A stretch of 5,865 bases of DNA from Gammaproteobacteria bacterium UBA2965 (lineage in GTDB: Bacteria > Pseudomonadota > Gammaproteobacteria > Pseudomonadales > Azotimanducaceae). The notes below the pieces were generated by a model that worked only from the letters and a program-made list of their open reading frames with translations, was not told where the DNA came from and searched no databases. The stretch is from NCBI GenBank assembly GCA_002348385.1, contig DEBD01000014.1, positions 1 to 5,865 on the forward strand, in the 5' to 3' direction. Below are positions 1 through 4,626 of the stretch, one piece after another (positions within the stretch are counted from its first letter, which is position 1; every line of letters begins with the position of its first letter). A program made the position numbers and the translations under genes.

Positions 1-2
1 CC

Positions 3-116
3 GTGATCTTTGCCGAAAAGACCGACGATACCCGCTCGGCCGGCCTTCCGGGGCACCGAAGACCCCGGCGCGCGGCTTTTCACCTGGGCGACATCGCGCC
101 GTACCTCAGCGCCTGA
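3..116 (+). CDS. C-terminal end of an unidentified gene (partial)
   Basis: An open frame enters from the left edge and stops at TGA 114-116, giving 37 residues that begin VIFAEKTDDTRSAG and end HLGDIAPYLSA. The first 13 and last 12 codons are typical of a GC-rich gammaproteobacterium, with C or G in most third positions. The middle part (about 45-75) uses unusual codons, CGA AGA CCC CGG, so the reading there is less certain. Frame 2 is also open through here but has no sensible ending near the spacer. I do not recognise the family from so short a tail and assign no function. It lies on the same strand as the next gene, 160 bases upstream of it. Confidence 0.4.
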   Translation: MIFAEKTDDTRSAGLPGHRRPRRAAFHLGDIAPYLSA

Positions 117-276
117 AGCGCGCCACGGGCTTGCTATCCAGGCCACACCCAAGCCGTGACTGCATAGACAGTCCGTCTGCCATAGATTTGCTTAAATTGC
201 CCTGGGCACAGAGCCGCCTGCCCATCCAGAGGATGGTTGCGGACGCGGCCGGACCGCCGGAGTGGGTGAGGCGAGC
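117..276. other. Intergenic spacer with a small inverted repeat
   Basis: This is the longest gene-free stretch in the window, 160 bases between the partial gene and the coiled-coil protein gene. It holds an inverted repeat, GACTG (158-162) and CAGTC (169-173), around a 6-base centre. It also has the least GC-rich patch of the area, near 181-198. TAGATT (183-188) or TTAAAT (192-197) could each serve as a -10 box, but neither has a good -35 at the right distance, so I do not call a promoter. No T-run follows a strong hairpin, so there is no visible intrinsic terminator for the upstream gene. Confidence 0.4.
268..271 (+). promoter_or_regulatory. Ribosome binding site for the coiled-coil protein gene
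   Basis: GAGG lies 5 bases upstream of ATG 277. It supports ATG 277 over the in-frame GTG at 262, which would add only five residues (MGEAS) and has no comparable site in front of it. Confidence 0.55.
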
Positions 277-1029
277 ATGTCAGAGTCAAATGGATTGGAA
301 GAAGTCGTCCTGGTGTTCGATGGAGCGGCGGGAGAGATTTTCTCGGAGATGCGCTTTGCGGAGTTCCAGCAGCTGGTAGAGCAGCAAGCGACCCTGGATG
401 CGCACGCCGCCAGCGTGGTCAACGCGGCATATGCCAGCGTGGGAAGCGCGTTGGTGGTGCATGGGGTGGTGCTTTTTACGCTCAATGTCAATGAAGACGG
501 CTTCGTGGACGCATCGTTCAACGTCCCGTTGGCCCACCTGGCCGAGAATGCGGGCGAGGGGCCCGATGTGGGCTGCGGGGCTGTGGCGCTGGCCTGCAAA
601 GGGCGCTGTCCGGTTCCCTGGCATGCTGGCAGTTTGTGGGGCCCGGGCGAAGATGGCGAGGAAGGTGTCATCATGCGCATCCAGAAGGCGGTGTGGAGAA
701 ATCGATTGGGTTTGCAACCCAAGGCCCACAAAGAAACTCAAGGTATCGATTTCGCTTCCCTGCAGGTTCAGCATCAGCACCTTGATGATCGGCTCAGTCA
801 GACCATTGGCGAGGATGGCAAGGTCAGCCTGCCCAGGCTCATCACGGCGCACTCCAGCCAGCTCTCCGATGTGCGTCAGCGCTACCGGGACGATCTGGAG
901 CGGCAGCAACGTGCTTATCTGGAGCAGATTAGAGACTGTCGAGACGAGATTCAGCAGCTCAAGTCAGCGTTGCGTCACGAGCAGGATCGCAGCCGACGGC
1001 TTCAGGAGCTGTTGCGCGGTGAGCTCTAG
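277..1029 (+). CDS. Conserved-looking protein with Cys/His cluster and C-terminal coiled coil, function unknown
   Basis: A 250-aa soluble protein with no signal peptide or membrane segment. Residues 1-145 look globular: alternating hydrophobic stretches (VVLVFDGAAGEIF, 10-22; LVVHGVVLFTL, 59-69) suggest beta strands. A compact cluster follows with C100, C107, C111 and H116, the last two in CPVPWH (111-116), near SLWGP (119-123). Four such residues could bind a metal or form disulfides; this is inference. Residues about 195-248 are rich in Gln, Arg, Glu and Asp with regularly spaced Leu, Tyr and Ile (RDDLERQQRAYLEQIRDC), as in a coiled coil, so the protein probably oligomerises or binds a partner. 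I have an impression that similar proteins occur in other gammaproteobacteria, sometimes labelled as segregation-ATPase-like, but I see no Walker A motif and give no function. Its TAG stop overlaps the stop of the convergent membrane-protein gene. Confidence 0.87.
   Translation: MSESNGLEEVVLVFDGAAGEIFSEMRFAEFQQLVEQQATLDAHAASVVNAAYASVGSALVVHGVVLFTLNVNEDGFVDASFNVPLAHLAENAGEGPDVGCGAVALACKGRCPVPWHAGSLWGPGEDGEEGVIMRIQKAVWRNRLGLQPKAHKETQGIDFASLQVQHQHLDDRLSQTIGEDGKVSLPRLITAHSSQLSDVRQRYRDDLERQQRAYLEQIRDCRDEIQQLKSALRHEQDRSRRLQELLRGEL
1026..1029. other. Overlapping convergent stop codons (CTAG)
   Basis: The palindrome CTAG carries both stops: TAG on the plus strand at 1027-1029 and TAG on the minus strand at 1028-1026. 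The two coding regions therefore end inside each other, with no room between them for a terminator. Confidence 0.85.
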
Positions 1030-1487
1030 GCGGCTGCCGGCGCCCCCACCTGAAACAGCGCGAGCACGAAGATGGCCACGAAGAAAATCGCGAGCCCAGT
1101 CCCCAAGCCAACGCCGGCCGCCCGGAAGTTCGAATGCGCGCGACCGCCGTTTGCCACGTGGTAGCGGATTGTGCTGCCCTGCAGCTGATTAGCCAGGGCG
1201 TATCCCAGGCCAGCCTGAACGGCCACCATGGCCAGGCCAACTTCAAGCGAGCCGGGCAGCAGCGACGATAGACCGATTACCAAGAGATATAGCGCGCCGC
1301 CGGCAATGGCTACTTTTCGCGCCAATGCCTGTGCCCCCAGCTTCCAGTAGTTGAGGCAGACGATGACCACGGCGGCGGCCAGTGAGCCAAGCACCGTGGC
1401 CACGACCACACCGTGCAGGGTATAAAGAGCTTGGCTCTGGCTGGTTTGCGAGCCGTGGGATCGGTCGGGCGGTAGAGGATCGTCCAT
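1026..1487 (-). CDS. Small integral membrane protein, four predicted helices, function unknown
   Basis: A 153-aa protein on the minus strand. A polar N-terminus of about 20 residues (MDDPLPPDRSHGSQTSQSQ) is followed by four hydrophobic segments at about 24-46, 58-78, 82-101 and 123-147, separated by short charged loops (KLGAQALARK; GSTIRYHVANGGRAHSNFR). The stretch ALYTLHGVVVATVLGS, then an LNYWKLG motif after helix 1, fits a type of small bacterial membrane protein I associate with an LY...ATxLG...NYxxLG pattern and no known function; this is a resemblance, not a firm assignment. The start is ATG at 1487-1485. It has no good ribosome binding site, but the frame open further upstream runs antisense through the DsbA-family gene and does not look coding. 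It is transcribed divergently from that gene (69-base spacer) and converges on the coiled-coil gene with overlapping stops. Confidence 0.8.
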   Translation of the reverse strand: MDDPLPPDRSHGSQTSQSQALYTLHGVVVATVLGSLAAAVVIVCLNYWKLGAQALARKVAIAGGALYLLVIGLSSLLPGSLEVGLAMVAVQAGLGYALANQLQGSTIRYHVANGGRAHSNFRAAGVGLGTGLAIFFVAIFVLALFQVGAPAAA

Positions 1488-1545
1488 GAGTGCAGGATAC
1501 GCGTGCGCTGGTGGATCTACCACACGGCCAAGGGTGTGTTCTTTC

Positions 1546-1551
1546 AAGGAG
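1546..1551 (+). promoter_or_regulatory. Strong ribosome binding site for the DsbA-family gene
   Basis: AAGGAG lies 5 bases before ATG 1557. It is the best Shine-Dalgarno site in the window. It decides this start over the in-frame GTG at 1503, which would place 18 extra residues before the first beta strand of the thioredoxin fold. Confidence 0.85.
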
Positions 1552-1556
1552 CACGT

Positions 1557-2201
1557 ATGCTGATAGAAATATACTCCGATGTGGTGTGTCCGTGGTGCTA
1601 CATCGGCAAGAAGCGGTTGGATGAGGTGCTGGCCTCCCCGGTGGGGGAAGGCGTCGAGCTGCGCTGGCGCCCATATCAGCTTTACCCCGGCATTCCGTCC
1701 AACGGCCTCCTGCGCGAGGCGTTTCTTCTGGCGCGCAACCCGGCTGCGGAGGACATAGCCGCGCTGCGCGCGCGTATCCCGTCGCGTATCAGGGCCGAAG
1801 CCGAGGATGTTGGGCTGCGGTTCGATTTCGGAGCCATGGAATACATGCCCAACACCCGCCTTGCGCACCGACTGCTGGAGTACGCGTACGCGCACGGGGT
1901 GCAACACGAATTATCGGAAGTGCTCTTCCGAGGCTACTTCTGTGAAGGAAAAAACGTGGGTGACCCGGCCGAGTTGGTACGCTGCGCCATGGAAGTGGGA
2001 TTGGACGGGTCCGGTGCGCAAGCCTTTCTGGAAGGCAACGACGGCATAGAAGCGTTGGATCGCGACCTGGATCGAGGCATCGAAGTGGGCGTTAGTGGTG
2101 TGCCGTGCTATATGCTGGGTGGTGCTTTCATGCTGCCCGGCGCGCAAACGCCGCAAGTCATCGAGCAGTTCATCACCCGTGCCAAAGAGCGGCTCGGCTA
2201 G
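1557..2201 (+). CDS. DsbA/FrnE-family thiol-disulfide oxidoreductase
   Basis: A 214-aa protein of the DsbA-like thioredoxin superfamily (FrnE/2-hydroxychromene-isomerase-like branch), the usual length for that branch. It begins directly with the first strand, MLIEIYSDVVCPWCYIG, placing the redox motif CPWC at 11-14. Family landmarks follow: RPYQLYPGIP (38-47), the PNTRLAH segment (98-104), the YFCEGKNVGDP segment (127-137, usually YF-EG-DIGDP), and the cis-proline loop SGVPCY (180-185), then GAQTPQVIEQF (195-205). There is no signal peptide, so it should be cytoplasmic, unlike true periplasmic DsbA. It probably catalyses disulfide exchange or reduction on small thiols or proteins; its substrate cannot be read from sequence. 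Extra cysteines at 129, 143 and 184 are notable, C184 lying directly after cis-Pro183. It converges on cysE with a 4-base gap and diverges from the membrane-protein gene. Confidence 0.94.
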   Translation: MLIEIYSDVVCPWCYIGKKRLDEVLASPVGEGVELRWRPYQLYPGIPSNGLLREAFLLARNPAAEDIAALRARIPSRIRAEAEDVGLRFDFGAMEYMPNTRLAHRLLEYAYAHGVQHELSEVLFRGYFCEGKNVGDPAELVRCAMEVGLDGSGAQAFLEGNDGIEALDRDLDRGIEVGVSGVPCYMLGGAFMLPGAQTPQVIEQFITRAKERLG

Positions 2202-2203
2202 GC

Positions 2204-2223
2204 GATCAGCTTAAGCGCTGATC
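2204..2223. repeat. Inverted repeat across the DsbA-family gene/cysE junction
   Basis: GATCAGC (2204-2210) and GCTGATC (2217-2223) form a perfect 7-bp stem with a 6-base loop (TTAAGC). It covers the last codons and stop of cysE and starts 3 bases after the stop of the DsbA-family gene. No T-run follows on either strand, so it is not a canonical intrinsic terminator. It could still protect both 3' ends or assist bidirectional termination. Confidence 0.5.
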
Positions 2224-3054
2224 CATGTCGTGGGCCGGTACCGTTCCCTGAGTTTCGCCGACGATCCGCGCGGGTACTCCCGCGACCGTCACGAACGGCG
2301 GAATGTCTTCGAGCACTACGCTGCCTGCGCCTACCTTGGCGCCTTCGCCTACCTCGATATTGCCGATCACCTTGCAGCCTGCGGCCAGTAGTACGCCGCG
2401 GCGAATTTTCGGGTGCCGGTCGCCGCTCTCTTTACCCGTTCCGCCCAGGGTGACGGAGTGCAGAATCGATACGTCGTCTTCGATGACGGCGGTTTCCCCC
2501 ACAACGATGCCGGTGGCGTGGTCTAGCATGATGCCGCAACCGATCTCGGCGGCCGGATGCATATCGATCCCCAGCGTTACGCTGATCTGGTTCTGAAAGA
2601 ACTGCGCCAGTGTCCTGCGCCCCTGTTGCCATAGCCAATGGGCTACGCGGTGCGCTTGTAGTCCGTGGAACCCCTTGAAGAAAAGAAATGGCGTGGTGAG
2701 GTCGTAACATGCCGGGTCACGTGAGCAGGTTGCGAGCATGTCGATCTCTGCGGCTTTCAGTAGCGCAGGTTCGTCTGCAATGGCTTCCTTGATGACGTCC
2801 CGAATGAGCATGGTGGGTAGCATCGGGTTGTCTAGCTTGCTCGCGAGCCGAAAGCTCAGCGCCGAGCCAAAGCTGTCGTGATTGAGAATGGTGGCGTGAA
2901 AGTAGCTGCCCAAGATGGGTTCGCCGGCGGCCTTGTCCGCCGCTTCCTCGCGCATCACCTCCCACAGTTCGTCGCTTTCGCTGAGCGCCAGCGAAGAGTC
3001 GTTCACCGCTTCGGCGAACACTTCGGAGTAACGTTGTTCCAGTGCGGTGCTCAT
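2206..3054 (-). CDS. cysE: Serine O-acetyltransferase
   Basis: A 282-aa serine acetyltransferase: acetyl-CoA plus L-serine gives O-acetylserine, the committed step of cysteine synthesis in the cytoplasm. The N-terminal helical domain (about 29-150, with FHATILNHDSFGSALS and TPFLFFKGFHGLQAHR) precedes a left-handed beta helix of hexapeptide repeats (about 163-265). By recall of E. coli CysE with an offset of 21, the serine-binding and catalytic residues align: D113 (E. coli D92), D164 (D143), D178 (D157) and H179 (H158), within IMLDHATGIVVGETAV. The glycine-rich loop GGTGKESGDRHPKIR is present. Relative to E. coli it has about 21 extra N-terminal residues and ends early, at DMDQRLS, lacking the final ~12 residues with the Ile that docks into CysK. 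The start is ATG 3054-3052; a TTG at 3093 is the only upstream alternative. Neither has a Shine-Dalgarno site. It is divergent from nadK across 102 bases. Confidence 0.97.
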   Translation of the reverse strand: MSTALEQRYSEVFAEAVNDSSLALSESDELWEVMREEAADKAAGEPILGSYFHATILNHDSFGSALSFRLASKLDNPMLPTMLIRDVIKEAIADEPALLKAAEIDMLATCSRDPACYDLTTPFLFFKGFHGLQAHRVAHWLWQQGRRTLAQFFQNQISVTLGIDMHPAAEIGCGIMLDHATGIVVGETAVIEDDVSILHSVTLGGTGKESGDRHPKIRRGVLLAAGCKVIGNIEVGEGAKVGAGSVVLEDIPPFVTVAGVPARIVGETQGTVPAHDMDQRLS

Positions 3055-3156
3055 AACAGGGAGCCAGCGTAAGTCCTGAGCGTGAGATTGCAAGCGTTGT
3101 GACTGTGGGCCGGTCTGTGTAGGGTTGTGCGCATTCTGGTGAGTCTGCGCAAAGCT
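3055..3156. promoter_or_regulatory. Divergent cysE/nadK intergenic region
   Basis: These 102 bases separate the divergent starts of cysE and nadK and must hold or lie near promoters for both. For nadK, TTGTGA (3097-3102) and TAGGGT (3120-3125) are 17 bases apart, a weak sigma70-like pair. For cysE, TTGCAA (3093-3088 on the minus strand) is followed after 16 bases by TACGCT, also weak and very close to the start codon. I see no clear CysB-type or other operator. Individual promoter boxes are guesses; only the regional call is reasonable. Confidence 0.35.
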
Positions 3157-4044
3157 ATGAGCGCAACGTCAAGCGGCTTCTCAAAAGTAGGCCTGATCGG
3201 ACGTCACGGGAGTCCGCAGATTGTGGATAGCCTGCAGGCGGTGTCCCATTGTCTGGCAGAGCACGGCGTGCAAGTGGTGGTGGAAGATGCCACCGCGGCC
3301 ATGTTGGGTGATTCGAGCGACACGGTAGTCGACCGGCAGTCGCTGGGCGTCGAGTGCGATCTGATCATTGTGGTGGGCGGAGATGGCAGCTTGCTGGGCG
3401 TCGGCCGGGACCTGGCGCACAGCGGTGTGCCCGTGCTGGGCGTGAACCGCGGGGGATTGGGTTTTCTCGCCGACATCTCTCCCGACCAGATTGCTCTGCG
3501 GGTGGCCGAGGTGCTGGCTGGGGAGTACGTCATCGAAGACCATTTCCTGCTGGATGCAAAGATCCATCGTGGCGACCAGCAGTTGGGGGCTTCGCTGGCG
3601 CTCAACGATGTGGTGGTTCACATGGGCAGCATGGCCCGGATCATGGAGTTCTCACTGTGGGTGGACGACCAGTTCGTCTACGACCAGCGCTCCGACGGTT
3701 TGATTGTTGCCTCGCCCACGGGTTCCACTGCCTATTCCCTGTCTGCCGGAGGGCCCATCATGCATCCGGGCCTGGATGCCATCGTGGTTGTGCCCATGTT
3801 TCCTCATACGTTGACCAGCCGACCCTTGGTGGTGCCGAGCTCGTGTGAGATCAGGGTGCAGGTGGCCCAGGATGCCGAGGTGAGCTGCGACTCACAGGTG
3901 GATTTCTCGCTCAAGGCAGATGACCAGGTACGAATCGGCAAAGGTCCGCATCCGCTGCGCCTCGTATACAGCCTGGGCCACTCTTTTTACGACTCGTGCC
4001 GCAGCAAGTTGGATTGGGCCAGCCGCCTGGCGGGGCGTGGTTAA
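3157..4044 (+). CDS. nadK: NAD kinase
   Basis: A 295-aa ATP-NAD kinase, which phosphorylates NAD to NADP in the cytoplasm and is normally essential. The length matches the Pseudomonas enzyme as I recall it. The N-terminal Rossmann-like part opens with KVGLIGRHGS (10-19). The catalytic loop VVGGDGSLLG (72-81) contains the GGDG motif with D76. GVNRGGLGFLADI (95-107) and LNDVV (149-153) bind NAD. The highly conserved segment DGLIVASPTGSTAYSLSAGG spans 180-199, followed by HPGLDAIVVVPMFPHTLTSR and a C-terminal CDSQ (244-247; CDGQ in many relatives). The start is ATG 3157. In-frame GTG codons at 3127 and 3139 would add 10 or 6 residues, but no site has a good Shine-Dalgarno sequence, and 3157 gives the family's usual length. 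Its TAA overlaps the stop of convergent mocA. Confidence 0.98.
   Translation: MSATSSGFSKVGLIGRHGSPQIVDSLQAVSHCLAEHGVQVVVEDATAAMLGDSSDTVVDRQSLGVECDLIIVVGGDGSLLGVGRDLAHSGVPVLGVNRGGLGFLADISPDQIALRVAEVLAGEYVIEDHFLLDAKIHRGDQQLGASLALNDVVVHMGSMARIMEFSLWVDDQFVYDQRSDGLIVASPTGSTAYSLSAGGPIMHPGLDAIVVVPMFPHTLTSRPLVVPSSCEIRVQVAQDAEVSCDSQVDFSLKADDQVRIGKGPHPLRLVYSLGHSFYDSCRSKLDWASRLAGRG
4041..4044. other. Overlapping convergent stop codons (TTAA)
   Basis: The palindrome TTAA carries both stops: TAA on the plus strand (4042-4044, nadK) and TAA on the minus strand (4043-4041, mocA). The 3-base overlap repeats the arrangement at 1026-1029 with a different stop codon. Confidence 0.85.
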
Positions 4045-4625
4045 GCTGAAGGCAGGTCTGCGGGCCTGTCGATGTCGCGGATTACCCCAGAGTCGTCCAC
4101 CGCCACGTCAACAATGGATTCGGGGTGTGCCTCCAGCACGCGGCGCGCGCCCTGATCACCGGTGAGCGACCTGAGCTCTTTCAGATAGACCGCAGCGAAC
4201 CCCACCGGGTGGCCGGTTTGACCCCCGAATCGTGGTAGCACGATGCCCGACGGCCGCATGGCTGCTTGCAGTCGCTTCAGGGTCGCTACACGGACAAACG
4301 GCATATCGGCAAGCCCGACGAACATGTGGTCCCACCCATCCACGGCGTCGGCGCCGGCAGCCAGGGAATGGCCCATGCCCAACTCGGCGTCGGCAGCGAA
4401 GACAACCTGGAGCGCATCAGCGCCCAGCTCACTCTTGAGCAGCTTCGCCACGTCGGCTTCTCTCGGACGCAGAACGACCAGCAGGCGATCAAAGGCCACC
4501 GCATACTGCCTGGCGGTCCGCAGCATCACGGCATCTCCGTCGGCGAGCGTGTGCAATCGCTTGTCGGAACCAAAGCGCCGGCTCTGACCGGCCGCCAGCA
4601 GTATTGCGCCCCCGTTGGGAAGCAT
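4041..4625 (-). CDS. mocA: Molybdenum cofactor nucleotidyltransferase, MocA-like
   Basis: A 194-aa nucleotidyltransferase of the MobA/MocA fold. MocA transfers CMP from CTP to Mo-molybdopterin, giving the MCD cofactor of xanthine dehydrogenase-family enzymes. The N-terminal NTP-binding motif is ILLAAGQSRRFGSDKR (8-23). LAAG rather than LAGG, and RFG rather than RMG, favour CTP-using MocA over GTP-using MobA; this is family knowledge. FVGLADMPFV (102-111) gives the metal-binding Asp and the ADMP motif, and GQTGHPVGF (135-143) is the conserved GHP segment. The C-terminus (DVAVDDSGVIRDIDRPADL) matches the usual ending of the family, where the last part reads DIDTPEDL or similar. Start ATG 4625-4623 lies one base after the xdhC stop (TGA C ATG) with no good Shine-Dalgarno site, so it is probably translated by coupling to xdhC. 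A related nucleotidyltransferase of different substrate is possible, but the xdhC neighbour argues for MocA. Confidence 0.88.
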   Translation of the reverse strand: MLPNGGAILLAAGQSRRFGSDKRLHTLADGDAVMLRTARQYAVAFDRLLVVLRPREADVAKLLKSELGADALQVVFAADAELGMGHSLAAGADAVDGWDHMFVGLADMPFVRVATLKRLQAAMRPSGIVLPRFGGQTGHPVGFAAVYLKELRSLTGDQGARRVLEAHPESIVDVAVDDSGVIRDIDRPADLPSA

Positions 4626-4626
4626 G

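Noticed and set aside
286..909. Long minus-strand and alternative plus-strand open frames across the coiled-coil gene (including 192-731 and 398-1192)
   Set aside because: They overlap one another and the 277-1029 gene. Their composition is shadow-like (Arg, Ser, Pro, Trp-rich or Ala/His-rich), while 277-1029 has an SD site, a coherent domain layout and a proper coiled coil.
1511..1538. Small inverted repeats before the DsbA-family gene (GTGG-N5-CCAC and CACAC-N8-GTGTG)
   Set aside because: The arms are only 4-5 bases, they overlap each other, and such pairs are expected by chance in this composition.
1488..1907. Minus-strand open frame extending the membrane-protein gene upstream to 1907
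   Set aside because: It runs antisense through the well-supported DsbA-family gene, shows no hydrophobic or family pattern before the ATG at 1487, and is explained by high GC giving long open shadows.
3354..3848. Plus-strand open frame inside nadK
   Set aside because: It is fully contained in NAD kinase in another frame, with Arg/Gly-rich shadow composition.
4055..4070. Possible terminator hairpin just past nadK (CAGG...CCTG)
   Set aside because: The stem is only 4-5 bp, there is no T-run, and it lies inside the mocA coding region.
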